Assembly (NCBI GenBank): GCA_018398765.1
Contig: JAHBMJ010001943.1
Location: 1 to 23,866, forward strand
Direction of reading: 5' to 3'
Length of the DNA stretch: 23,866 nt
Origin: Chromera velia
Taxonomy: Eukaryota > Sar > Chromeraceae
Shown here: piece after piece, positions 1-9,786 of the stretch
How the letters are laid out: each line of letters begins with the position of its first letter
Position numbering within the stretch: position 1 is the first letter of the stretch
Notes under the pieces: model-generated
What the model was told of the DNA's origin: nothing
Database searches by the model: none
The model's input: only the letters and a program-made list of their open reading frames with translations
Program-made: the position numbers and the translations under genes

Positions 1-3
1 CTC

Positions 4-34
<31 letters not shown>

Positions 35-350
35 TTCTGTGTGTGTGTGTGTGTGTGTGTGCCCAGGTTCACCAATGTGCTCGCTGACGTTTATGCTCTC
101 GATGAGGCCCTTGGGGTCCGTTCCGTCATCCATCATGCGGATCGTTCTTTCTTTTCTTTCTTTCTTTGCTTCTTTCTTTCTTTTTTTCTTTCTCGTCTTT
201 CTTTCTTTTTCTCTTTCTTTCTTTCTTTCTTTCTTTCTTTCGTTCGTTCGTCGTTCTCTCGTTTTATTTTCTTGTCTTTGTTCCTTCCTACCTTTCTTCC
301 CTCCCTCCGTCGTGGCTGCCTTCTCTCCCCCCTTCCCTCCTTGATCCAGC
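1..350. repeat. Low-complexity block: poly-C, (GT)n, (CTTT)n
   Basis: A run of about 30 C (5-34) is followed by a (GT)n tract (about 38-61), a short unique stretch (62-148), and then a long CTTT/CTCC pyrimidine tract to about 345. An ambiguous base follows at 364. The open frames across the pyrimidine tract are only Phe/Ser/Leu low complexity and are not genes. The poly-C run and the N suggest imperfect assembly here. Confidence 0.9.
73..136 (-). CDS. Possible first exon of a gene leaving the window to the left
   Basis: On the minus strand the unique sequence between two simple repeats opens with two tandem ATG codons (136 and 133). It reads a balanced acidic peptide, MMDDGTDPKGLIESINVSEH, and then meets a possible donor GTGAAC at 72. 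Because it starts with ATG it needs no upstream acceptor, which suits the purine-rich (minus-strand) sequence before it. The intron would run into the (CA)n and poly-G tract at the window edge, so nothing downstream can be seen. I do not recognise the protein. The same bases also read open on the plus strand after a plausible GTGCCCAG acceptor, so the strand is not certain. Confidence 0.28.
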
Positions 351-364
351 CATGAATCCATCCN

Positions 365-701
365 AGAGGGAGGGAGGGAGAGAGAGAGATCTGACTTTCT
401 TCCTTTCTTGCTTACTTTCGCAAGGTCGCGCAAAAGCAAGCTAAAGCGGACAGGCACATACAAACACGCAAATGGTTTGCTTTTGTTTTGCAGAGAGACC
501 GGAATTCCCACGGGAAAGGGCTGGGAGAAGCAGAAAGAAAGCGTCGACGGCTTTTGCACACCGAAAAAAAAAAAGGAATTCGCGGACTGTAAACACAGCT
601 CAGAAGGTCCGCACCCTCTGTGGGAACTTTCACGACACCATCAATTTATTCTAATTTTTTAGACCTCCCTGTTGTGAAGAAGGGATAGACACATGCTACT
701 G
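365..701. other. No gene seen
   Basis: This stretch holds a short GA-rich tract (365-391) and unremarkable sequence. The short frames on both strands show no recognisable domain. It lies downstream of the visible end of the deacetylase gene and could hold its missing 3' exons, but I could not identify one with a matching motif and splice sites. Confidence 0.5.
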
Positions 702-1515
702 TCACGGAAACGCTTCCTTGGCTCCTGTTTCTTCAACATTTATTGAGAAGAGGACGCACCCTTTTTTTTCAAGAACAGAGCACATCTTCCACGACAGAGC
801 TGCACAGGGAGGACGAAACCACTTTTTCCTGTTCAATCCGTCATTCCCTTCTTCCCTCTGTCCCCCTGCAGTTTCTCTCAGGGAGTCCAGGATATTCTCA
901 CACTCAGTCAATCTGGCTTCAAATTCTCCTTCGGATAGATCGGCAACTGCCCTGTCCTCTGTCGAATGGTTTCCCAATTCATGTCCTTCCCTCACCATCC
1001 GCCGGCAGACTTCTTCGTGATCCTTCACATGACCTGAAATCAGACAGAGTCACGCATCCTTCACGTGACCTGAAAAAAGACAGAGTCATGCAAGAGCACG
1101 TTCACTGGCATCAGATCCATCCAGAACATGCACATGACTTTGTCAGACTACCACTCAGATCTGTTCCTGCCTCCTGCTGACCTGAAATGATGAAGAAGGT
1201 TGCACGGACATTGTGGTCCTTGAAGAGGTCGAGGAGGGCGTTGTTCACAGAGTCATGCCTTCCAGGGGCGTCATCAATTGTCAGGGCGATGGGAGGTTTC
1301 AGCGAGGTCTGCTCGTAGCGAGCCCACAGACTTGAGGGGATGGAGTAATGATACACGCACCGCTTGTGGGGCAGGAAGGGGACCACCTTGGATATCCGAC
1401 CTAGTTGCCTAGACCCACAACAATTGGCAATCTGCCAGCCGAACACGGTCCACCTTTCTTTCCGTCCCGCCTTCTCTTTTGGTCTTTCTTCCGCGTCCTG
1501 GCCGGGGGTGGTCAT
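702..1515 (-). CDS. NodB-type polysaccharide deacetylase, 3' end unresolved
   Basis: Probable carbohydrate esterase 4 family (NodB homology) enzyme, which removes acetyl groups from chitin-like or other N-acetylated polysaccharides. Exon 1 runs 1515 to 1182 and exon 2 starts at 1033; the intron 1181-1034 (GTCAGC...TTTCAG) joins them in phase 1. ATG 1515 is preceded by an in-frame TAG. Residues 76-84 carry motif 1 (IALTIDDAP; the paired Asp are metal/catalytic). ATFFIISGH follows across the junction. Residues 128-138 carry GHELGNHSTED, the motif-2 region, in which the usual second metal His (HSxxH) is Asp. WFRPP at 183-187 corresponds to motif 3. Read straight through, the frame stops at 702, giving 221 aa and no C-terminal LxHD-type motif. 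Either a further intron begins near 'INV' (GTTGAA) or 'FP' (GTGACA), or the gene is truncated. No signal peptide is visible. It is divergent from the CFAP91 gene. Confidence 0.68.
1021..1092 (-). repeat. 36-bp tandem duplication over the deacetylase acceptor
   Basis: Bases 1021-1056 and 1057-1092 are two adjacent 36-bp copies differing at four positions. Each copy contains, on the minus strand, a pyrimidine run, CAG and the first codons of exon 2 (GTCA[T/C]GTGAAGGA). The proximal copy (1021-1056) is the one that splices in frame into the NodB domain. Confidence 0.9.
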
Positions 1516-2462
1516 TTCTCTCTAGGTGCCGGTGGGCACAGAGTGAGAACTGAGAAGACTTCAGTGGCAGTGAATGTCTGAGCCGTTCAATGCTGAAACA
1601 AGTGTCGGACCGTCTACATGCGCTCGGAGCATGAGATTCAAGTTTTCAAGTGCGGGAGCCAGTATGTTCCTGCGTTCAGGGTGATTCGAAAAGATGAAAT
1701 AAAGGGCGAGAAAAACCGTGCTTCGGTGAGGGCTAGGCCTTCTCGTGCCGCTGTCTTACTCTGCCAGTCACTGCCTGGTATACTGATCGATCAGGTCGGC
1801 TTTTCCGTCTCCATGCATGAAGCAGCTGTAACTTAGCTTGCATGTGGGGCACGTATCGGTTTATCGGTCGTCGGTATGTCGTCGGTGCATGCATCATTGT
1901 CCCGGAAAGTTAATTCCCGGCCCCTTTTCACTGCGAAAATGAACTTTTTTTGAGCCCTCTCACGCAATTCCAGCTCTGTATCTATTTGTTTAAAAAATAC
2001 AGAAAACAATTTATGTACGCGATGTATACGTGTGTATCGTGAGTTCGATATACATGAGTTTAAGAATAGTGACACGCGTATATACATACCAGTCGATCCT
2101 TCAATGTATAAACTTCATGCAATTGTATTCGTGACGCGAAGCTCTGTCCCTTTTCCCACATACATACACAGAGAACTGTGCAGCAGTGTTTGAATTTCTT
2201 CCAGCTGCTGATAGCCCAGCGGCAAAAAGAGGCATGTATACATGTACTGGAGCTTTTGCTCTGCAACATCAGTCCACCGTTGTTCCAATGCGTTCAGTCA
2301 AGCAACGCTTCGGCTGATCGGTTGATTTCACTCAGTCAGCGGACGCAGACACACCGCAGACAAGAGGAGGGCGTGTCTGTGGTGCAGCTGACACAAGCCA
2401 AGTGAGGGAAACATCCCTCTCCAAACAGAACCCCCAACAGAGGTTTGAAGAACTTTCCAAAC
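1516..2462. promoter_or_regulatory. Divergent intergenic region, likely bidirectional promoter
   Basis: These 947 bases separate the start of the minus-strand deacetylase from the start of the plus-strand CFAP91 gene, so both promoters and 5' UTRs should lie here. I see no convincing TATA box and no RFX-type X-box. An AT-richer section with several TATACATG-like words lies at about 1980-2110. The short frames have no recognisable domain. Confidence 0.45.
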
Positions 2463-5219
2463 ATGGACGACGCAGGCGGAATTGCGAGCGCTTCCGTTGT
2501 GAAGAGCCGCAAGGCCATGACGGCCACTCGCCCCTTCGACCATCTGTATGATCCCGTCATGTCCTTACCTCACCCTGTCGATCACGCAAGACAAACCTTC
2601 AAGTCCCTCGCAGGAAGGTGGGAGAAGGTACCTACAGACGCTCTCTTCTCTGAACTCCCCCATCATCCCCGACAGATGTTCAGAGTACAGCAGAACAAGG
2701 ACCTCCCACTGCACGTTGACAGAAATTGGAACCCCAACACACAGCACGATCATGACGTCTTCAACGTTTCAAGCAAATACCTTCCGAAGTATCTCAAGAG
2801 GCCGTTGGTGGCCCAGCTTTCCTTCAACCCAAAGGTTATGGTTGTGCCCATGCCGACCCTTATGAGGGGTCCGGCAGGTGCGGCAGCCTCCCTTCAGAAG
2901 GAGCCCTACCGTCCGATTGTAGAACCCAGAATCAAAAACCAATACGCCCAGACAGTCTTCAGAGAGTCAGAGGCCCAAACGGACCCCTACACCCCTGACT
3001 ACGTTGTTCTTGACGGGACCACCCCTGAAGTCCTAACAATCGCCACCCTGGCCTATAACGAGGGCCTCCCTGCAACCACAGCAGAGGTGAATGTGATTGA
3101 GAAGATGCGCCAGAAACGGAAACTGGACAGCATGCTTCCTCCCACAACTGACGAATTCTCCTTCAAACTCCGAGAGAAAATCATCACCGAGCAGGAGTTC
3201 CGTGCATGGGCTCTCAGAGAGTCTACCATTCGACGTCTTCAGGAGAGACGGCTGGAGCTAGTCAAACAAGCTCTGGCCGCCCGGGAGGAGCAGAGGGAGG
3301 CAAGGAGTGATGCAAAGGTGGAGAGAGTTCGAGTGAGGAAAATGGAGGAAAGAGACAAGCTGTTGGCTGCTACCCAGAGAAAGCGATTGAAGATTCTTCG
3401 AAAGATTCTTCTCCGAAAGAAGCTGGAAGAGGCGGCCATCGCTGGCCCCACTGCCACCGAAACAGACGCCAACGTCATCGCCACAGTGCGAAAGGGGAAG
3501 AGAAACGACACCATCTCCGAGATCACCTACTTCGGCTCCGAGGCCTACGCCCCCCTTGCCCGTCATGGTCACATTCCAGAGACCCGCACAGCCCGCATTG
3601 AGGTTCAACCCACAGACCTCCAGTCCTACCCCCAGCTTCTTGATCTCCAACGCACACTTCCCCCCTGGACCCTGCGTGTCAAGATTCCTTCCAAGGAGCC
3701 GGAGGTGTCGACTCTGTCCAAATACCACAGAAGGAAGGATGCGGAGATGCAGGCAGCGCTCGAGAGGTTCTCTGCAGACATGAGGGCTGTCGTGGCCGCG
3801 TCTGTTGCTGGGGGTCCCCTCTCTGTGGGGGCAGGGGCTGTGCCTGGGGAGGGTTTCGCTCAGGACAGAGCGGGTGAGTTTTTTTTTTTTTTTAACTTTT
3901 CTGACACTGTTTGTTTGTTCGGTCGCTTAAGTAAAAGCACGAAGCTACACGCAATCCACATTTGTCTCTCTGCTGATTCAAAAAGGCCAATCCGTGTACT
4001 TCCAATTTGACAATTGAAGCCCATCTTTTTCCACTTTGTCGCCCTGAGAACTAATCGTCCTCTCGAATGAACATGGAATTCAGCTTTACGACCGTTCATT
4101 CAATTTCTTCTCCTCTATTTATCTCGGAATGGTGGTAGCTGGAAGGGAAGGGAGGGGGGTTCTGCTCGAATCGGCACTTTGGGCGTCGCAATTCCTCTGC
4201 ATGTGTTGGGTCTTGGTTGCCCCCCCCTTTTTTTGTCTCTTTCCTTTTCCTCCTCCCTTCCTCAACGCGTCTCTCTGTCTGTCCGACTGCTGTGTGACGC
4301 ACGCAGGAGACGAGACCGGAGGTGCCCGCAAGGGAGGCGCAGGGAAGGCCGACCTCCTCGACAAGCCGGACACGCCCAGAGTGGACGAGGTCCAACCGGA
4401 CGAGGAGGCAAAGGAGTGCGCAGTGCTGCTGCTGCAGAGACTGATCAGAGGCAGGGCCACTCAGGTTAGTCGGTCTGCCCGCATCTAGGCTGAAAGCTTA
4501 GGTGGAGCGATGTTTGCATACACATTCATTCATTCATGGATAACAGAGCTTGTAAGGGATGCTGCGAGCATCAGAAGTAGGATGGAGGCAGAGTAAACTG
4601 GAAAGGATCGTGAAGGAAGATACGGCAGCCGCTGCCAGCCAGAAACAGATTGAGGCCAGGTCAAAAAGAGGAAAACAGGAATTAGAGAAGACTTTGGAGA
4701 GTCAGGTCCTCGATACATCAGACATGCCTCACACGCTCCTGTCCTCCACCCTTTTTTCATGCACGTGCTTGACCCACAAGTCGGTGCCAATGATCGTCCT
4801 TCACACCTGCCTGCCTTCCTGTCTGTTCTCCTGTGTGTTTGAAATCAGAACCGGATGTTCGAGGGCAAGGAGAAGCGTCTGGATTTGATCTTCGAGCTGG
4901 GTGCCCAGGAGCCTGCAGCAGACGTGAGCCCGGAGGAAGAGGAGCAGTTCAGAAGAGACGATGCAGAGGCGAGGACGGGAGAGGCTCTCCTCGACTCTGC
5001 ACAGGGCCAAGTGGTGGCAGAGACTTTGGACGCCCTCTCGAAGGAACTGAGGAGATTCGAGGAGGTCAGTCACGGAGGCAGTAAAGGAGTGTGTTTGTTT
5101 GTTTGTCTGCAATCTTGTCAAAGAGGGGAGAGAAGGAGAAGGTTTTGTCTTCGTGTTTTGCGGCTTTCATGAGATGCCAAACAACCAGTCAAATCGAAAG
5201 GAAACGTCCAGCTCTCTTC

Positions 5220-5251
<32 letters not shown>

Positions 5252-6222
5252 GAGAGAGAGAGAGAGAGAGAGAGAGGTTGACTCTCTGTTTTTTGTTCAC
5301 ACACATCATGTGTCCGTTCCTTCCTTGCTTCTTAGAGTCTTTCTTCCTCCCTTTCCTTTTTTCATTCCTCTCTTGTCTTCTCTTCTCTCTCTTGTTTGCT
5401 GCCCGCAGGAGAGGCGCATTGCCGCGATGGTTTCCCTTGCCGAGAGGGACCGGCGGCTCCGAGAGGCCCGGGAGTCAGGACGCAGACAGGCCGAGGAGAG
5501 ACTCCGTGCGAGGGAGGAGGTGCTCTTCCAGCAGATTTTGGGCGTCCACCATGCCTCTGTGGACTCTTATCTGGAAGACATCATCTGCGAATCCGTCGAC
5601 AAGGGCTCCAAGGCAGCTGCACTCACGGAGGCCAAGTTGAGGGCAGAGAAGATTGCCAAGGTCGTGGACAGACTGGAGGAGCAGGAGGTCGGTCGGTCGA
5701 GTTTGGGGTTGTGGGTCTGTGATGAATTTTGGAAGGGAACCGCAATGATTACAGGGGTTTGCTAGGCAAAGGGCAAAAAATTGCAGCCGAGTGCTGCTTC
5801 ATTGGCATCTTGCCTTGCTTTCTTGCTTCAGTGTTTGAGTTCTCTTATACCCCTCTGCCTTCTGTCCTCGGCCGGTCGGTCTCCTTTTTTCGAATTTATT
5901 CAGCTCGATGAGTGAGTGTGCCTTTTTGTTCTAAATTATCTGCATAGCATACCCCTCCCTTTCCCGTTTCTTTCTTTGTCTTCCTTTGTCTCATTCAACA
6001 TTCACATCGCAGCAAGCTCCCGAGACGGTCGTTCGGGAGCTAGTGGGTTCTTTCGTCCTCCCTCATGTCAAGAGAGAGGTGGTCAAGCGGAGAGTGGCGA
6101 GGGAACAGGAGAGACACCTGTACGCAGCCAGAGAGTCTCTCAACGCCGCAGTCCAACAAACGCTCACGCGAGTGCAGCAACAGAAGGCCGCAGCAGGAAA
6201 TCAGGCGGACGACGGCCAGTAG
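2463..6222 (+). CDS. CFAP91: Cilia- and flagella-associated protein 91 (MAATS1/AAT1 type), five exons
   Basis: CFAP91 is an axonemal protein at the base of radial spokes 2 and 3, part of the calmodulin- and spoke-associated complex that regulates dynein-driven beating. Exons: 2463-3873, 4307-4464, 4849-5064, 5409-5687 and 6013-6222, with introns of 433, 384, 344 and 325 nt (donors GTGAGT, GTTAGT, GTCAGT, GTCGGT). The joined frame is 2274 nt, 757 aa, close to the animal protein as I remember it (about 770). The family signature FRESEAQTDPYTPDYV is at about residues 166-181. A charged, Arg/Lys/Glu-rich coiled-coil region follows at about 240-330. The exon 2/3 junction recreates [27 protein letters not shown], a conserved IQ-like segment; such a segment may bind calmodulin. 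Later exons are highly charged helices ending in TAG 6220-6222. ATG 2463 is the first ATG of the frame. It implies an organism with motile flagella at some stage. Confidence 0.95.
5220..5276. repeat. Compound (CA)n-(GA)n microsatellite in CFAP91 intron 3
   Basis: A (CA)n tract (about 5220-5250) passes directly into a (GA)n tract (to about 5276) inside the intron 5065-5408. A similar compound repeat occurs at 11968-12024. Confidence 0.95.
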
Positions 6223-6959
6223 AGCAAAGGTCAGCCAGCAACTGTAGACGGTTGGCTTCATCACGGAGTTTTTTTTTTGGGGGNNTTTTTTTGGGGGGGG
6301 GGGGGCGAATCATCGTGAAAGCGCGTGCATCTGATTTCGCGGCGAGCTTAGTGTTACCATCTTTATCGACAGAAGTGGTGCAAGTAGTTTGCATGGAAGA
6401 AGCAGTGCATGGTCAAAAAGGAGAAACAGGACACAAACACGTCCGAGAACCAAGGGAGAAAGAGAGTTCTTGGAAGATGACTCACGCACATAGTTACTCG
6501 TCCATGCAGGGAAGAGGAGAACAAGAGAAAAAAGAGACAGAGAGAGAGAGAGAACAGAAAAAAAGAAAGAAAGAAAGAAAGAAAGAGAGGGAGGGAGAAA
6601 CAGCAACACGTTTTCATAACACGGCTGGGACCTTTTGCCCCGCATGTGTGCAGCTGTCCAGTATGCGGCTCGAGTAGAAGAGATCGGGAATCAGAAGAGG
6701 GGTGGAGAAAACCACAGGCGGATCGACCCTTCTCGATCCTTGCGCATTCGGGCCCTCCAGATCGATCAGAGCGCTTGCCGGTTTACAGGCTTCATGCACC
6801 TCGATCTTCTTTCTTCTCGGCCATCTTCTTTCCTTTTTCTTTTCTCTTCTCCCTCAAAATCTACTTCTACAACATCTGTGTCACTGTCTCGCACAGTGGA
6901 TTTGCGGAGGAGGATGCAAAATCACTATAGGTCGAGCGGTTTTGATAAATAGCCCGCAT
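6223..6959. other. CFAP91 downstream region with an assembly gap and GA-rich tract
   Basis: No gene was seen. Two ambiguous bases (6284-6285) sit between homopolymer T and G runs (6268-6305), probably a low-quality join. A purine-rich tract of (GA)n and (GAAA)n lies at about 6520-6600. The rest is unremarkable and probably includes the CFAP91 3' UTR. Confidence 0.6.
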
Positions 6960-7440
6960 GGCGACGGTTTGAGCCTGTTAGAGCCTGTAATCTTTCATGA
7001 TGTACTAGATGATGTGTGAATGAATCTCAAACAGGATTTTAATAAATTAAGCTGGAAATTAAGAGCCCAGTTAAAAGCTTCAAGTTTAGCTAGTGTCAAA
7101 TTTTTTGATTTATAATACCAGGACCGCAGCTAGGTGTGATAGAGCATTGATGGTTCTATTCAAAGCATTAAACCATTAATCTTTTGTCTTTTTTCTGAAT
7201 TAATAATATTGCTAGTGTATATCTAAACCACTGACAGCTTTTTCAAATCTATGTACTGTCAAAAAAATGTATGGAATGTTGTTAGACGGATAGATGTGCA
7301 TGAAATGAATAATAATTCGCAGACAGTATAATAATAAGATTGTCTGTATTCATGAGATTGATTGTTTATAAATTTCATGACATGGCTTAAAATTATTTAG
7401 GACTTCCTTTGTAGCAATGCAGGCTAGGTTCCACACTACA

Positions 7441-7503
7441 TAAAAAAAAAAAAAAAAAAGATCGGAAAAGCTTTTTTTTTTGTAAATCTTTTTTTTTATT
7501 TAT
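7441..7503. repeat. Poly(A)-GATC-poly(T) inverted repeat, copy 1
   Basis: An 18-base A run ends in AGATCGGAAAAGC and passes into T runs with ATTTAT at the end. The A and T arms can pair into a hairpin. A related structure lies about 95 bases downstream. Confidence 0.7.
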
Positions 7504-7591
7504 CATGGCAGTCAACAGGCAAACGACTGTTGTTTAGGTGCTGCAAGAGTGTTGCATGGGATGTTGCGTAAAAACTATATATGTTTTAGTT

Positions 7592-7656
7592 TATAAATAA
7601 AAAAAGAAAAAAAAGATCAGAAACTTTCTTTTTTTTTCTTTTCTTTTTTTATTTAT
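7592..7656. repeat. Poly(A)-GATC-poly(T) inverted repeat, copy 2
   Basis: ATAAATAAAAAAAG with a second A run leads to AGATCAGAAAC and then a T-rich arm ending CTTTTTTTATTTAT. The outer arms ATAAATAAAAAAAG and CTTTTTTTATTTAT are near-perfect reverse complements. It shares the GATC(G/A)GAAA core and the ATTTAT end with copy 1. Confidence 0.7.
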
Positions 7657-8035
7657 GGAGTGCAGAGTCTAGAATGCAGGCTGCCAGAGATGAAGGTGAC
7701 TGGGCTCAGGCCCCTAGACAGGCCTGGTATACAGATCCAAGAAAAATATGACTATGAAGTACTATGAAGGGAAATATAGTGTTTAAAAAAATGTTGGAGT
7801 TCCCTTAGGTCTTCGAAGCTTTTTTGTACTTTTTAAAAGTTTATTTTCTTAAATTTGATTACATTTGAATTGATACATGAATCAATTGAAGAAAATACAT
7901 GATTGATTAATTATAAAGGAGTTTTTTTATTGATCGAGTTTTATACTTCTTCAAAAATCTTTCAAATTTAAAATTTTTAAAGATGAAATGAACTGTAGTC
8001 TGCCATACAAAGTCGAACAACAGTACAAGCGGAGG

Positions 8036-8483
8036 GGGAAAAATGCCTTGCCTGTACGTACGGTGGCAAACGTACGTGCTTAGGAGGTAGGCGGCGTTGT
8101 TGGGGTATGAACGTCTAATTCTCGGCCTAATTCCAGGCTTGGCCCCAATGGATCGCGCCGCTTGCATGCCGCCCCGGGGCCCTCAAGTATTGCTGGTGGG
8201 GCCCTTGCCGCATGCCGCGAACGGGTTGTGTATGCATGCATGAGCTGGCTGCCCCTCGAGACGATAGCTAGCGTTGCATGCATGCATGGCTGCATACAAG
8301 CCAGCCATACTACTATATGGCTGCTATAGGTGTCAGAAACGTGACCTCATTACCACACAGCATCTGCGACAATATCAACCAGACTACCTTACTTTGCCTT
8401 CGTCTGATACAGAAACAAACTGCATCGATCTTCACCTGATTAGCGGAGCATCTGACCTCGATCTAACAACTGTGTATCCATCC
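8036..8483. promoter_or_regulatory. Upstream region of the lectin gene
   Basis: GC content rises again here. It holds a small inverted repeat (ACGTACG...CGTACGT, 8055-8076), several (GCAT)n words (8231-8286), and no recognisable exon. It is the likely promoter and 5' UTR of the lectin-like gene. No clear TATA box is evident. Confidence 0.35.
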
Positions 8484-9786
8484 ATGCACATCAAGATGCA
8501 AGTCTTTGTGTTGGCTGCTCTTGCCCTTGGTGCGATATCTGCCTCCGGTCTCGTCGATTCCTTTGGTCGGTGCGGTTTGACTCTATCTTTTCGAGATCAG
8601 GTGCACACGTGACAAACGATCGAGTTTGCATGCAACTGGAAGAATGCACGGAATTGCCTGACCTATATCTATGATTCATACTTCACCTTATTCTCTGTTT
8701 TTGCAGCTAACTTTGCGGACAAATTTGACCTGGAAGGTTTCAAGTTTGGAATGGAAAAGTCCGAAGGAGGCTCTTATACGAAGAACGAAAGGAGGGACAA
8801 TCCCTGTATGGCCGAACCTTGCCAAAACAACGGTACGTGTCTCAAGACTCACACAGACACGGGGTACTTCTGCGCCTACCCTTTCCCCTTCACCGGGCAA
8901 GACTGCCTGAGTGTGCTGAGAACTGGTCTCTTCTCGCTGAATCCAAAACCGACCAAGCGAGAGCCATTCGTCGCTGCATTCGGGTGGTGAGGTCAGGTTC
9001 TCAGGAAGGCGAGTACGGTTCTGGAAAGGCGGACGCTACTGCATTCTGCGAGGCGAATGTTCCCGAGGGCGGGCTCTCAGAGCACGCCGGTCTTGCAGTG
9101 CTGGACACCCAGGACTCGGTAGGCCTCACTACGAACCTCATCGTGGCTGGAGGGTTTACCAGTCTCGGCAACTCAGACGGGGATTTCTACTTTGTGAATG
9201 GAAAGCGAACAGTCCCATGCTCAACCAACCCCCCCAACGGGCTCCTGGGCCGCAGTGCGTCAAATTGGGAATTTGAGGACGATGAGGGCACCGGTCCGAC
9301 GCCTTTCGAAGTGGCCACCGCGGTAAGTGTCTGAACTTTTCAAACATTCTATCGATTTCGGTCTGGTCTCCAGAGGCACGCAAAATGGTGTCCTGCTCTT
9401 GTGTGCATGATTGTGTATGCGAGTCATCTATCCATTTATCCAGCCCCCTTTCTTCGCTTAATTCAGCCGTGTGCCATACTGGAGAGAACGCCTGACAGCG
9501 TGTGGCTTGTGACACTTCAAGCACAAGCTACTTCATACTTTGTTCTTTTGTAAGGTTGCGTTTGGCTGCAGAGTGACGTCTGCATCTTACACACTGACTA
9601 ACATGCATGCATGTGCAGAATTTTAACTGGAAGACCGTGGGGTTCACCGAGCCGAATTGTTTCTTTGGAGGTACTGAAAATGATCTCGGTCTCATTCTTT
9701 TTGGGAACGACTTTGGCTTCAACGACATGAGAGATACTGAAAACCCCGCCGCCGCGATCTGCCAGTATGCAATCAGCGTGGTGTAA
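8484..9786 (+). CDS. Secreted EGF-like plus C-type lectin-like domain protein
   Basis: Probable secreted or surface carbohydrate-binding protein. Exon 1 is 8484-8565 (in-frame ATGs at 8484 and 8496) and encodes a signal peptide, MQVFVLAALALGAISASG. Intron 8566-8706 (GTCGGT...TGCAG) leads to an exon with an EGF-like module: NPCMAEPC, NNGTC, YFC and GQDC, five of the usual six Cys. The frame must then shift by 8997. A 71-nt intron 8926-8996, an 86-nt intron 8911-8996 or a sequence error would all do it. The next stretch to 9322 has ADATAFCEAN and LAVLDTQD, the start of a C-type lectin-like fold. Intron 9323-9618 (GTAAGT...TGCAG) leads to the last exon with FNWKTVGFTEPN, GFNDM and AAAICQY, matching the NW..G.EPN, WND and ICE landmarks. 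TAA is at 9784-9786. WND is FND and the inner disulfide Cys pair is not conserved, so Ca-dependent sugar binding is uncertain. Confidence 0.75.

Larger units (their letters stand above)
6960..8035. other. AT-rich island, non-coding
   Basis: About 1.1 kb of conspicuously AT-rich sequence with stops in all frames. It has no recognisable gene and contains two poly(A)...poly(T) inverted repeats (annotated separately). Composition differs sharply from the neighbouring genes. Confidence 0.75.

Noticed and set aside
150-345. Open frames of Phe/Ser/Leu near the left end
   Set aside because: They are translations of the CTTT pyrimidine tract.
2445-2462. Upstream extension of the CFAP91 frame from TTG at 2445
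   Set aside because: TTG is not a normal eukaryotic start; ATG 2463 is the first ATG of the frame.
7459-7471. AGATCGGAAAAGC resembles the start of a common Illumina adapter
   Set aside because: It has one mismatch, is not followed by further adapter sequence, and a related AGATCAGAAAC core occurs in the neighbouring hairpin, so it looks like genomic sequence.
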